NCBI RefSeq assembly: GCF_045207655.1
Contig: NZ_CP108784.1
Location: 3,348,001-3,412,000 of the forward strand
DNA length: 64,000 nt
Reading direction: 5' to 3'
Source: Embleya sp045207655
Lineage (GTDB): Bacteria > Actinomycetota > Actinomycetes > Streptomycetales > Streptomycetaceae
Positions 50,249 to 59,742 of the stretch are shown piece after piece. How positions within the stretch are numbered: the stretch's first letter is position 1; every line of letters begins with the position of its first letter. A program made the position numbers and the translations under genes. The notes beneath the pieces were generated by a model, which worked only from the letters and a program-made list of their open reading frames with translations, had not been told where the DNA came from and ran no database searches.

Positions 50249-51262
50249 TCACTCCCGCACAGGCCCGTGCACGCCGAGAACCCGCCGGATCTCCCCGGGG
50301 TCCAGCGGGTCGCCCACGCCCCACACGACCCGGGCCCGGTTGAGCTTCGTGGTCAGCGAACCCACGAGTCGGGCCTCGGTAGCCGGGTCGACCGCGGCCA
50401 GGATCAATTTGGAGTACCGCACCGTGTCGACGAGAGCCGACTTGACGCGTTCGTGCCGGATGTACACGGGAAGATCCGCGAGAGCCTCGGTGCGCACGTC
50501 GTCGGGCATCGCCGCGAGCCACCCGCTCCGCACCGCGTCGGCTTCGTCCGGGAAGTAGTCCATCTTGTGCAGGTGTACGGCCAGGTCGTACAACGGGTCC
50601 CCCCAGAGGGCGAGTTCCCAGTCGAGGAAGTAGGTCCGACCGGCGGCCACGATGACGTTCTTGCGATGGACGTCACAGTGCAACGCGCGAAACGGGCGAC
50701 ACGTCAGGGCGGACCAGTCCGCTTCCACCCGGGCGAGCGGATCCGCCGGGACCCCCAACGCCGCGTACAGCGACGCATAGGGCGTCCGGAAGCGCCGCCA
50801 GACGTCGGCGGTGACCGCCGAGAGACGCGCCCCGAACCCGGCGGTGTCCCCGTCCTTGGGCCAATCCGCGGGCAACGCGGGAAGCACGTCGAGCGGCACT
50901 CTCGACAGGTCCCGGAAGAAGCCCACCACGTCTGTCGCCAGGTGCGCGGGCACCGACCGCCCGCGTGGCGCGAGCACGTCCAGCACGTCACCCGGGATGA
51001 ACCGGTGGATCTGGAACGCCGGATCATCCGAGACGTGCAAAACGTCGGGGATCACCGAGATCCACGGCGCGACCGCCCGGATCACGTCCTGCTCCGGCCA
51101 CACACGCAGATCCATGCCGTCCGCACCGTGAATCGGGATCCGGACGATCACCGGCCCGTCGTCCGTCTCGGATCGCACGTTGTCGTTGTAGAACCCGGAA
51201 GCGCTGATTCCCGATTCACACGCCGTGCGATAGAGCGTCAGCGGATCCGGCGTCATGCTCAT
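50249..51262 (-). CDS. APH-fold phosphotransferase/kinase coupled to STAND ATPase
   Basis: A 337-residue protein of the aminoglycoside-phosphotransferase/choline-kinase fold. The Brenner motif LHCDVHRKNVIV (about 194-205, catalytic Asp 197) and the metal-binding LDWELALWGDPLYDLA (Asp 214) are complete, and an N-lobe with SETDDGPVIVRIP is present. It starts with ATG 51262, which overlaps the stop of the STAND gene by 4 bp (ATGA), so it is the second gene of a two-gene unit. The APH fold is used for antibiotics, choline and other small molecules; the pairing with a STAND ATPase suggests a signalling or defence function rather than drug resistance (inference). Confidence 0.87.
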   Translation of the reverse strand: MSMTPDPLTLYRTACESGISASGFYNDNVRSETDDGPVIVRIPIHGADGMDLRVWPEQDVIRAVAPWISVIPDVLHVSDDPAFQIHRFIPGDVLDVLAPRGRSVPAHLATDVVGFFRDLSRVPLDVLPALPADWPKDGDTAGFGARLSAVTADVWRRFRTPYASLYAALGVPADPLARVEADWSALTCRPFRALHCDVHRKNVIVAAGRTYFLDWELALWGDPLYDLAVHLHKMDYFPDEADAVRSGWLAAMPDDVRTEALADLPVYIRHERVKSALVDTVRYSKLILAAVDPATEARLVGSLTTKLNRARVVWGVGDPLDPGEIRRVLGVHGPVRE

Positions 51263-53748
51263 TCCCCCAGGATGGTGGCGACCCATGCGTCGACTCTTCC
51301 CTCCAACGCCTCCAGGGAGTCGACCGGACGGATCACCGCGCGGGCTCGCGCGAGGGAGGCCGCGTGAACCGGTCGTTCCAGGCCGGCTCTGCGCAGTACG
51401 TGCAAGGACGCGAGCACGAGCGTCGGATACACCTCCGCACCTTCGAATTCACGAATCGCCCACTCCGCGGTACCGCGGGCGTTCTCGGATTCGCCGCGGC
51501 GGAGCAGCACGAGGGACCGGACCAGTTGGGCGCGGGCGGTGCCCGAACGGTAACGCGCACGTCCGAGGACCTCCAGGGCGGTGTCCAACGACGCCTCGGC
51601 CTCGACGACGCGCCCGCACCGAAGCAGGGCCAGGGCTTTGGCCGTGTACGCCTTGCCCAACTCGTGCAGGGCGCCGATGTCGCGCTGCACCGCGATCGCC
51701 TCGTCCGCCACGTCACCGGCGTGCTCGGGTTCGGTCCAGGCCAGGAACTCGGCGCGATTGACCACCAGATTCGCCAGGCGGACCGCGGATCCGGCCTCCA
51801 GGTAGTGCAGTTGCGCCTGATCCAGGTTGCTGCGGGCGGCCGGGAAGTCGAACGCGAACCGCCGACCCAGGTGGATCAGCCTCGCCGTGTCCCCACGCAA
51901 CAGGTGTTCGTCGCGGCGCAGTGTGGCGGTGAGCCCGTCGACCACGTTCTCCGCGTCGCGAAAGCGCCCGCCGGCCATGTAGAGGTCGGCTGCCCACAAC
52001 GCCGCGCTTCGGCCCTCGGGAACCGTGGCCTGCTGCCACAACGACGAGTACCGGGTGAGCGCCTCCGAGGTCCGTCCGAGCATCCGCAACGCGTCAGCGC
52101 CGGCCAGTGCCAGCCGCACCTGGGCCGAGCTGCCGCCCTCGACACCCGCCAACCCTCGGGTCAAGGCCTCGGCATGCTCGGCGTCTCCGACCAGGATCGC
52201 GGTCTCGGCCTCGACGCAGCGCGCGGCCATCTCCAACTCGGCGCGCGGTTGGTCGTCCGCCGCACAGAACCGCCGAACGTCCTCGACGACTCCGCCCAGG
52301 GACCGAATGCCGCCGCTCGCGGCGATCTCCGCCGCGAGCGTGAGCAGCTCACCGGGCCCGAACTCACCGGCGTAGAGACTGTGGAAGGCCACCTCGCGCA
52401 GGTGCACGCCCGTCGCGCGACGCGTGCTCGCGACTCCCGTCGCCACATTGTCGGCCCGGGCCCGCCACAGCGCCCGCAGCACGCGATGTACGGCCTGACG
52501 CGTCGCCGTCGTCTGGCGTGCCCTCAGCTCGGTCGCCATCAGTTGGTGCAACTGGAATCGCTCGGCACCCGCCGGTTGGACGAAGGAGTACGCGGTCAAC
52601 GTCTCCCAGGTCCGCCGATCCGCCGACAGCCCGAACGCCGCCGCGACGGTGCGGAAGATGTCGTAGTCGATCGTGCGCGCCACGGCGAGGACTTCGAGCA
52701 GCCGGACCTCTTGCGCGTCCACGTGCTGGAGGAACCGTTCGAGGATCTCCTCCCCCGACACGGCCGGCGTCAACGCGCCGTCGCCCCGGTCCGCGCCGGT
52801 ATCCGCGTCCAGGGCCAGGTTCAGGTAGAACGGCACACCGGAACTGGCCCTGGCCAGGGCGGTGCGCGCGCGGACGTCGGATACCCCATGCGCTTCGAGC
52901 AGTTCGACGCGCGCGGTCATGGGCAGCCCGTCCAGGGGCAGGGGGATCAGATGCGCGGTCCACTGGCTGTCGTACGCCTCCCAGCCCAGCGGCTCTCGGC
53001 TCGCGATCAGGACCAGGCCTCGGTCCAACTGCGACACGAGGTCCCGCAACCAGGCGTCGAGCCCGGCGGTCCGACCCGCTCGGGTGCTCCCGCCCACCAA
53101 CGCCTCGTACGCGTCGACGCAGACGAGGTATCGCCGCTCCGCGCTCGCGCTGCGCAGGTCCTCGGCGAACAGGAACGTGGCGGCGTCGGCGAGTTCGGCG
53201 GGGTCGAGCTCGTCGAGCCGATGCAGGGTCTCGTCGTTCTTGAGCCATCGCCACCGCCTGAACCTCTCGGATGACCGACCGGCGACCCGGAGCAGTCCGC
53301 CGACGGTCCGAAAGATCGGCAGCCCGCCCACCGCGTCCGCGAGATCGGCCAGGACCTCGCTCTGCTGTCGAGCCGCCACATCGGCGAGGGAAATCTGCAG
53401 GTGGGGGTGCAGGCGCTGCCACAGGGCGAGGTATGCGAGGTCGTATCGCGGAAACGAGGCGCCCTGGGCACCGAGATTGGAGCGCAGCACCGCGAGCGCC
53501 GCGTCCTGCTCACGCAGCGCCGGGATCTGGAGGTCGAGCAGCACCGTTCGGGCCTCGGACTCCAGTCGTGACTGGCACTCGCGCAGGAACCGCGACTTCC
53601 CGATCCCGCCAACGCCGGTCACGTTCACGACCCGTAGGCCGTCCCCACCGGCGTTCCACGCGCCCTCGAAGATCGCCGTCGCCTCTTCCCGATCGACGAA
53701 CCGGCGCTGAGAACCCGCGGACCTGCGAAATCGCGGTTGCAATGGCAT
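51259..53748 (-). CDS. STAND (NB-ARC/AAA_16-like) ATPase with TPR-like C-terminus
   Basis: An 829-residue signal-transduction ATPase. P-loop VTGVGGIGKSRFL (about 43-55), Walker B YLVCVDAYEAL (Asp 212), a sensor IASREPLG (about 248-255), and a winged-helix-like region follow. The C-terminal half (about 430-829) is all-helical with TPR-like repeats, such as ALRMLGRTSEALTRYSSLW and RGDTARLIHLGRRFAF. There is no N-terminal effector or DNA-binding domain, only about 20 residues before the nucleotide-binding region. It is thus a sensor ATPase whose effector is likely the coupled APH-fold protein. ATG at 53748. Confidence 0.85.
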   Translation of the reverse strand: MPLQPRFRRSAGSQRRFVDREEATAIFEGAWNAGGDGLRVVNVTGVGGIGKSRFLRECQSRLESEARTVLLDLQIPALREQDAALAVLRSNLGAQGASFPRYDLAYLALWQRLHPHLQISLADVAARQQSEVLADLADAVGGLPIFRTVGGLLRVAGRSSERFRRWRWLKNDETLHRLDELDPAELADAATFLFAEDLRSASAERRYLVCVDAYEALVGGSTRAGRTAGLDAWLRDLVSQLDRGLVLIASREPLGWEAYDSQWTAHLIPLPLDGLPMTARVELLEAHGVSDVRARTALARASSGVPFYLNLALDADTGADRGDGALTPAVSGEEILERFLQHVDAQEVRLLEVLAVARTIDYDIFRTVAAAFGLSADRRTWETLTAYSFVQPAGAERFQLHQLMATELRARQTTATRQAVHRVLRALWRARADNVATGVASTRRATGVHLREVAFHSLYAGEFGPGELLTLAAEIAASGGIRSLGGVVEDVRRFCAADDQPRAELEMAARCVEAETAILVGDAEHAEALTRGLAGVEGGSSAQVRLALAGADALRMLGRTSEALTRYSSLWQQATVPEGRSAALWAADLYMAGGRFRDAENVVDGLTATLRRDEHLLRGDTARLIHLGRRFAFDFPAARSNLDQAQLHYLEAGSAVRLANLVVNRAEFLAWTEPEHAGDVADEAIAVQRDIGALHELGKAYTAKALALLRCGRVVEAEASLDTALEVLGRARYRSGTARAQLVRSLVLLRRGESENARGTAEWAIREFEGAEVYPTLVLASLHVLRRAGLERPVHAASLARARAVIRPVDSLEALEGRVDAWVATILGE

Positions 53749-53881
53749 GAGGTCCCCATCCCCGAAGCCCGCACCGCAGCAGGCACCCGGGACTCAGGGT
53801 AGTCGGACAGACCGAGAACCGTAACGAATTCGCCCCTCGATCGACGCCTTCCCGCCGGCTTCCCGGGTGACTCGGGTTCGG

Positions 53882-55288
53882 TCAGGGGGTGGTTTGGGGG
53901 CGGACTCTGGGGGCCAGGAGGGCGCCGAGGAGGGAGATGGTGAGCATGATGGCGAAGATCAGGGTGAAGACGCCCGCGTCCTTGCCGGTGCCCTCGTGGA
54001 GTGCGGCGAAGATGGCGCCGGCCAGGCCGACCATGACGATCGTGCCGAGCGAGTCGGCGACCTGGAGCGATGAGGAGTTGGTGCCGGACTCCTCGGGTGT
54101 GGACAGGTCGAGGGTGAGCACGCTCACCGAGGAGACGGCCATGCCCATGCCCGCGCCGCCGAAGAACCAGCCCACGGTGACCGTGTACGGGGACATGCCC
54201 GGGACCAGGGCCAGCAGTGCCCCGCCGATCGCGATCGCCACGAACAGGAAGCCCAGTTGGACCAGGCGGGGCCGGCGCTCGTGCGGCGAGCGGCCCTGAT
54301 ACCAGGAGCCGACCGCCCAGGACAACGCGCCGACGGTCAGGGTCAGTCCCGCCTGGGTCGGCGACAGGCCGTGTTCGCTGATCAGCATCAGCGGTACGAA
54401 CGACTCGACCGCGAAGAAGGCACCGGCCAGCACGCCCCGGGACAGGATCACCGTCGGCAATCCGCGTACCGCGCGCAGCGTGCCCGCCGGCAGCAGCCGG
54501 GGTACCGTCACCGCCATCAGCGCCAGGCCCGCGACCAGTAGCAACACGCCCACCACGCTCAGGTGTTGGCCGCCGTACTGCAACATGCCCGCGCCCACCG
54601 AGGCGCCGACCGCCGCGCCTATCCGGCGGCGGTTCATCCGCGCCTCCGGGTCCGGTTCGCTCGCCATCCGCTTGAGCTGCGGCAACATCATCACGATCGG
54701 CAGCGCCACCAGCACCGGGATGGCCAGGAACACCCAGCGCCAGCCCAGGTGATCGGTGACCAGGCCGGACACCGGCGGCCCGACGATCGAGGGCAGCACC
54801 CACGCCGCCGAGAACGCCGAGAACACGCGGGGGCGCAGCGCGGACGGGTACGCCTTGCCGACCACCACATACAGCGACACGATCACGAGCCGGCCGCCGA
54901 GGCCCTGCACGGCCCGGCCCACGATGAACGGCCACATCGACTGCGCGGTGCCGGCCAGCACGAGTCCGGCCGCGAACGCCCCGATCCCGCCGAACAGCGG
55001 CAGCCGGGGTCCACGCGCGTCACACCATTCGCCGGAGACCACCATGGCGAGCAGGCTCGTGGTGAAGAACGCGGAGAAGGCGAGGGCGTACAGCGGCACG
55101 CCGTCCAGTTCCTCGACCGCCACCGGCATCGCGGTGCCGACCGCCATCGCCTCGAAGGCGATCAGCAGGACGACCGACACGATCCCGAGGGTGAGGTGGA
55201 GATAGGGCCGGGTCAGCACACCGGGCTCCCCGTCGTCGGATTTCCCGACACTCCGCCGTGCGGACTTCGACTCTCCCGGGGCTGTCAC
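53882..55288 (-). CDS. MFS transporter (DHA2-like exporter)
   Basis: A 468-residue major facilitator protein with about 14 predicted helices. The MFS loop-2 motif has the form GEWCDARGPRLPLFGG and the GxxxGPxxG-like motif C of exporters appears as WVLPSIVGPPVSGLVTDH. The drug:H+ antiporter type is likely; the substrate is unknown. The hydrophilic N-terminus of about 27 residues includes a GKSDDGEPG stretch. ATG at 55288. Its 3' end is 133 bp from the STAND gene start. Confidence 0.9.
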   Translation of the reverse strand: MTAPGESKSARRSVGKSDDGEPGVLTRPYLHLTLGIVSVVLLIAFEAMAVGTAMPVAVEELDGVPLYALAFSAFFTTSLLAMVVSGEWCDARGPRLPLFGGIGAFAAGLVLAGTAQSMWPFIVGRAVQGLGGRLVIVSLYVVVGKAYPSALRPRVFSAFSAAWVLPSIVGPPVSGLVTDHLGWRWVFLAIPVLVALPIVMMLPQLKRMASEPDPEARMNRRRIGAAVGASVGAGMLQYGGQHLSVVGVLLLVAGLALMAVTVPRLLPAGTLRAVRGLPTVILSRGVLAGAFFAVESFVPLMLISEHGLSPTQAGLTLTVGALSWAVGSWYQGRSPHERRPRLVQLGFLFVAIAIGGALLALVPGMSPYTVTVGWFFGGAGMGMAVSSVSVLTLDLSTPEESGTNSSSLQVADSLGTIVMVGLAGAIFAALHEGTGKDAGVFTLIFAIMLTISLLGALLAPRVRPQTTP

Positions 55289-55349
55289 CGAGTCAGCCTA
55301 GACCCTGCCATATGGAAGTACTTATCAATACGATCCGCCCACCCTCTCG

Positions 55350-55442
55350 GGCCGACCGGCGGGCACGAAACGCCGACCGGCAGGCACGGAACGCCGGCCG
55401 ACCCGCAGGCGCGGAACGCCGGCCGACCGACAGGCGCGGAAC
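55350..55442. repeat. Four-copy short tandem repeat
   Basis: Four units of 21-25 bp, of the form GCCGACCGGCAGGCACGGAAC with GCCGGCCGACAGGCGCGGAAC-like variants, fill the gap between the MFS start and the stop of the xanthine-dehydrogenase-like gene. It is unlike the 27-bp family elsewhere in the window. Confidence 0.75.
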
Positions 55443-55451
55443 GCACCCGCC

Positions 55452-57623
55452 CTAGTCCAACACCACATCCCGAGGCCGCAGCGGCAATCGCGGCAGTTCC
55501 AACCCGGTCGCGTCCCGGACCGCCGCCGCGACCGCCGCCGGGACCGGCACGATCGCCGCGTCGCCCAGGCCCTTCGCGCCGAACGGCGCGCCCGGCTGCG
55601 GCTCCTCGATCCACGCGGCCACCCGCACCGGCGGCACGTCCCAGGTCCCCGGCGGCGTCCACGCCGACTCGATGTCCTCCATCAGCGCGAGCCCGACCCC
55701 CATCGCCACCGAGCTCTCCACCCGCACCCGGGCCTGCGCGGGGTCCAGCACCCGCCCCGCGTCGTAGGCCCCGGTCACGTCCACCACCCGGATCGTGCCC
55801 AGCTCCGGATCCAGGTCGACCACCACCCGACACGCCGAGAAGGCCACCGCCGGGTACGCGTTGCCCTGCCCCGCGTCGTCCAGCGGCTCGGTGCTCGGCG
55901 CCCGGCACGCGCCCGCCGTGGTCACCGTCGCGGTGTCCTGGTACATCACGTCCACCGACAGGTCGATCAAGCCGTCGTAGGACCTGATCCGCCCGTCCCG
56001 CACATCCAACAACCGCGCCGTCATCCCGTACCGCGCCGCCACCGGCGCCAACAACCGCTCGCGGATCTCCCGCGCGGCCTGCTCCACCGCCCCCGCCGTC
56101 AGCCACGTGTGCCGCCCCACGCCCGGCACCCCCGCCGTCGGCAGCGCGGTGCCCGCCTGGAGCACGATCGCGTCCGGCACGCCCAGCACCTCGTCCACGA
56201 TCTGCCGGACCAGCGTCACGAAGCCCTGCCCGACCTCGACCGCCGCGCAGGTCACCGTCACCACGCCGCCGTCGAGCCGCACGGTCGCCGTCGAGGACTC
56301 GTCGGCCCCCTCGATCCCGAGCAGCGGCATCAGCCCGACCGCGTATCCGGTCCCACGCAACGTCCCGGGCGCCGGCGGCGCGGCCGGCGGTGCCGCCTCG
56401 GCCACCGCCCGCAGCGCGGCCCCCACCGGAACCGGCCCGTCCAGCACCTGACCCGTCGTCAACATCGTTCCGGAGCTGAGCGCGTTGCGCAGCCGCAGCT
56501 CCACCGGATCCATCCCGAGCGCGTCCGCGAGCTTGTCCATCTGCGCCTCGTGCGCGAAGCACACCTGCACCGCGCCGGGCCCGCGCATCGCCCCCGCCGG
56601 CGGGTTGTTGGTGCGCACCGCCCACGCGTCGACCACCGCGTACGGCACCATGTACGGCCCGGCGGCGCACCCGATCAGCCGCCCGATCACCTCCGGCGAG
56701 ACACCCGCGTACGCGCCGCCGTCCAGGATGATCTGCGCCTCCACCGCGAGCAGCCGACCGTCCCGGTCCGCCCGGTGGGTGTACTTCATCCGCGCCGCGT
56801 GCCGATGCCCGCCGACCCGCAACGACTCGTCCCGATCGAGCACTGCCTTGACCGGCCGCCCGGTGCGCAGCGCCAGCAGCCCGACCACCGCGGTCAGCCC
56901 GATGTCCTCGCGCGTGCCGGAGGAGCCGCCCGCGCCGGTGGGCATCAGCCGGACCATGCCGGCGGGCAGCCCCAGGCACTCGGCGACCTGGTCGCGGTCC
57001 GCGTGCGGGTACGGCGAGGCCACGTGCAGCTCGACCCCGCCGTCCGGCGAGGGCAGCGCGAGCGCGGCGTCGGTGGCCGGGTTGGCCTGGTACTGCGCGG
57101 GCACCTCGTACAGCCCCTCGACCACCACCTCCTCCACCGGCGTGCCGTCCCGGCGCAGCTTGACCGGCCGGCCGTGGCGCAACGCGATGTGCCGCAGCAC
57201 GTTGCCGTCGGGATGCAACGGCGGCCCCGCGAAAGCGTGTTCGGGATCCGAGGCGACCTCCAGCGGCTGGTACGACACGAGCACCGCCGCGGCGCCGGCC
57301 CGCGCCGCCTGGAGGGTCTCCGCCGCCACCGCCGCGACCGCCTCGCCGGCGAAGCGCACCACGCCGTCCGCGAGCACCGGCCGGTCCGCCACGATCGCAC
57401 CGTGGCACGCGCCCGGCGGCAGGTCCGCCGCGGTGACCACGCCGCGCACCCCCGGCACGGTGTAGGCCGGGGCCGCGTCCACGCCCAGGATCCGGGCGTG
57501 TCGATGCGGCGAGCGCACCAGCACGCACCACAGCAGGCCCGGCGCCCACAGGTCGCCGGTGTAGGAGAAACGTCCCCGTGCCTTGGCGTCCCCGTCCGGA
57601 CGCGGTGCGGACTCGCCGATCAC
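55452..57623 (-). CDS. Xanthine-dehydrogenase-family molybdopterin-binding large subunit
   Basis: A 723-residue large subunit that holds the molybdenum cofactor. Marks include GRFSYTGDL at the start, GAGGSSGTREDIGLTAVVG, AGAMRGPGAVQVCFAHEAQM (the substrate-side Glu is not assigned), EVGQGFVTLVRQI and FGAKGLGDAAIVPVPAAVA at the end. It is the last gene of a minus-strand set FAD subunit, 2Fe-2S subunit, molybdenum subunit, and oxidises an N-heterocycle or aldehyde such as xanthine or nicotinate. GTG at 57623. No XdhC-type chaperone is adjacent. Confidence 0.93.
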   Translation of the reverse strand: MIGESAPRPDGDAKARGRFSYTGDLWAPGLLWCVLVRSPHRHARILGVDAAPAYTVPGVRGVVTAADLPPGACHGAIVADRPVLADGVVRFAGEAVAAVAAETLQAARAGAAAVLVSYQPLEVASDPEHAFAGPPLHPDGNVLRHIALRHGRPVKLRRDGTPVEEVVVEGLYEVPAQYQANPATDAALALPSPDGGVELHVASPYPHADRDQVAECLGLPAGMVRLMPTGAGGSSGTREDIGLTAVVGLLALRTGRPVKAVLDRDESLRVGGHRHAARMKYTHRADRDGRLLAVEAQIILDGGAYAGVSPEVIGRLIGCAAGPYMVPYAVVDAWAVRTNNPPAGAMRGPGAVQVCFAHEAQMDKLADALGMDPVELRLRNALSSGTMLTTGQVLDGPVPVGAALRAVAEAAPPAAPPAPGTLRGTGYAVGLMPLLGIEGADESSTATVRLDGGVVTVTCAAVEVGQGFVTLVRQIVDEVLGVPDAIVLQAGTALPTAGVPGVGRHTWLTAGAVEQAAREIRERLLAPVAARYGMTARLLDVRDGRIRSYDGLIDLSVDVMYQDTATVTTAGACRAPSTEPLDDAGQGNAYPAVAFSACRVVVDLDPELGTIRVVDVTGAYDAGRVLDPAQARVRVESSVAMGVGLALMEDIESAWTPPGTWDVPPVRVAAWIEEPQPGAPFGAKGLGDAAIVPVPAAVAAAVRDATGLELPRLPLRPRDVVLD

Positions 57624-57653
57624 CGGTTCACGCCGATCACTCGTTCTCGCCGA

Positions 57654-58223
57654 TCACTCGTTGCCGCCGGCCGTCGGCGGCGCGATCACGTTGAACATCA
57701 TCGTCGTGTGGGTCTCCCGCGGCGCCCGCCTGCGCGCCGCCGCGCGGACCGCGTCCACCATCGGATGCGGTCCGGCGCACCGGCACGGGTGTCCGTCCAG
57801 CGCGCGCCGGATCTCCACCTCGCCCGGCTCCGCCACATGGGCCAGCAGCGCGCACGCGGACGCGACCACTCCCGGCACGCAGTAGCCGCACTGGACCGCG
57901 CCGGACTCGACCAGCGCGCGCTGCACGTCGGCGGTCTCCGGGTCGTTGTCCAGGTCCTCGATGGTGCGCACCTCGCGGTCGCCCAGGGTGGCCGCCGCGA
58001 TCAGGCACGCGGACACCGCGACCCCGTCCAGGTGCACCGTGCAGGTCCCGCACACGCCCTGCCCGCAGCCGTCCTTGGCACCGGGCAGGCCCAGCCGCTC
58101 GCGCAGCACGTACAGCAGGTTCTCGCCGATCCAGGCGTTCTCGATCAGCCGCGCCTCGCCGTTGACGCGCAGGACGTACGACGTCGTCGGGGTCGCGTCG
58201 GCGTCGAACCCGGGGCCGCTCAT
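57654..58223 (-). CDS. 2Fe-2S subunit of xanthine-dehydrogenase-type enzyme
   Basis: A 189-residue protein with both [2Fe-2S] clusters: a plant-ferredoxin type in GCGQGVCGTCTVHLDG and the all-helical CO-dehydrogenase type in VQCGYCVPGVV and HPCRCAGPHP. This subunit passes electrons from the molybdenum subunit to the FAD subunit. The ATG at 58223 overlaps the FAD-subunit stop by 4 bp and the molybdenum-subunit gene starts 30 bp after its stop, so the three are one operon. Confidence 0.95.
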   Translation of the reverse strand: MSGPGFDADATPTTSYVLRVNGEARLIENAWIGENLLYVLRERLGLPGAKDGCGQGVCGTCTVHLDGVAVSACLIAAATLGDREVRTIEDLDNDPETADVQRALVESGAVQCGYCVPGVVASACALLAHVAEPGEVEIRRALDGHPCRCAGPHPMVDAVRAAARRRAPRETHTTMMFNVIAPPTAGGNE

Positions 58224-59071
58224 CCGCCGAACGCCCGTTGTACCGCGCGTCGCGCGCACACCGCGACCACATGCCGCAGGTGGGCCCGAGCGGCGCGCTG
58301 TTCCGCCTCGGGTCGGACCTCGTCCGCCACCAACCGGCCGAAGTCGGCCGCGTCGCGCGCGTCCAGGAGCCGCCCCGTGTGCGCGTCCATCCGCCCCGCC
58401 AACCACTGTTCGGCCTCGAACGCGCGAACCGGACCGGGGTGCGCCCCGCCGACCGCGCAGCGCACGTCGCCGACCACCGGGCCGGCCACCAGGGCCAGGG
58501 TCAGGGATCGCCCGCCGCCCACCGGCGCCTTGACGAACTCCTGTACGCCGCGCAGCAGCGGCACCCGCACGCCGGTGATCAACTCCCCCGGACGCAGCAG
58601 CTGTTCGGCGATCGCACCTTCCTTGGGCGCGAGCAGATGCGGGGCGACCTCGCGCACTCCGCCCGGCGAACGGCACGACACGGTGGCCTCCAGGGCCGCG
58701 AGTACGGGCAGCGAGTCGGCGGCCGCGCCGCGGCTGAGGATGTTGCCGCCGAGGGTGCCCATCGCGCGCACCTGCGCGGTGCCCACCTCGTTGGCGGCGG
58801 CGGCCAGCGCCGGCACGAGCGAGGCCAGGTCGGCGTCCGCGAGCCGGGCCCAGGTGAGCCCGGCACCGAGCATGGCGAAGCCGTCCTCGTAACCCCACCG
58901 CCGCAGGTCGGCGACCTTCGCCAGGCCCACCAGGGCCGGCGGTCGCACCGTTCCGGCGTTGACGCGGGGCATGAGGTCGGTCCCCCCGGCCACCGGCAGT
59001 GCCCGGGGATCGCGCGCGAGGGCCTCAACGGCCTCGTCGAGCGACAGCGGCATCAAGATCGTCGCGTCCAC
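58220..59071 (-). CDS. FAD-binding subunit of xanthine-dehydrogenase-type enzyme
   Basis: A 283-residue subunit of the CoxM/XdhB group: GGTDLMPRVNAG and TMGTLGGNIL-like AMGTLGGNILSRGAAADSLP for FAD binding, and a C-terminal CODH-flavoprotein domain. It starts at GTG 59071, with an ATG at 59053 as alternative. It is the first gene of the operon followed by the 2Fe-2S and molybdenum subunits. The upstream 256 bp to the DUF3039 gene should contain the operon promoter. Confidence 0.92.
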   Translation of the reverse strand: MDATILMPLSLDEAVEALARDPRALPVAGGTDLMPRVNAGTVRPPALVGLAKVADLRRWGYEDGFAMLGAGLTWARLADADLASLVPALAAAANEVGTAQVRAMGTLGGNILSRGAAADSLPVLAALEATVSCRSPGGVREVAPHLLAPKEGAIAEQLLRPGELITGVRVPLLRGVQEFVKAPVGGGRSLTLALVAGPVVGDVRCAVGGAHPGPVRAFEAEQWLAGRMDAHTGRLLDARDAADFGRLVADEVRPEAEQRAARAHLRHVVAVCARRAVQRAFGG

Positions 59072-59327
59072 AGCGCCGCCCACCCTATTGCCACGCACCC
59101 GCGAACGGACCGCCCGGACCGAGATTTGAGCCAACCCGAAACCCCACCACACCCGGAGGCCCACCAGGCCCCCACAGACCCACCCCGAAGCCGTAAAACC
59201 CCAGCCTCGAACCAAAACGAAACGGGTGGACGGGCGGACGGACACTCCCGAGCCGACCAGGACGCAACGCAAGAGGCGCCGGCCAAAGCAACCGACGCCT
59301 CCGCAACCCTCGACGCACCCTCAGCGA

Positions 59328-59645
59328 CTACTTGCCGCCGCTCTTGCCACCGCTCTTGTCCTTGTCCCCACCACCGGCCCCGCCGGCCGGCATCGTCTCG
59401 TAGATCTCCTTGCACATCGGGCAGACCGGGTACTTCTTCGGGTCGCGACCCGGTACCCAGACCTTCCCGCACAAAGCGATGACCGGGCTCCCGGACATCG
59501 CGCTTTCCATGATCTTGTCGCGCTGGACGTAGTGCGCGAAGCGCTCGTGGTCACCGTCGCCGTGGGAGAGCTTCGGCGTCTCCTCGATCAGCGTGCCGGT
59601 GCCCGTCCCGTGCTCCGGCTCCGGGAAGCTCTGGGGAGTGGTCAT
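59328..59645 (-). CDS. DUF3039 domain-containing protein
   Basis: A 105-residue protein of the actinomycete DUF3039 family. The conserved part is HERFAHYVQRDKIMESAMSG then CGKVWVPGRDPKKYPVCPMCKEIYE, with a C-x2-C pair and a second Cys likely forming a zinc site. The tail is a Gly/Lys/Ser-rich low-complexity stretch. Function unknown; it lies in the conserved neighbourhood of yqgE and murA. ATG at 59645. Confidence 0.88.
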   Translation of the reverse strand: MTTPQSFPEPEHGTGTGTLIEETPKLSHGDGDHERFAHYVQRDKIMESAMSGSPVIALCGKVWVPGRDPKKYPVCPMCKEIYETMPAGGAGGGDKDKSGGKSGGK

Positions 59646-59742
59646 GCCCACCAGGATAGCCAGACACCGGCGGCGCCGAACGGCGCGTTGGATCGTGCCG
59701 GCGAGGCGCCCGCCCGAGGTCGGTCCGGGCACCCGCCCGAGG

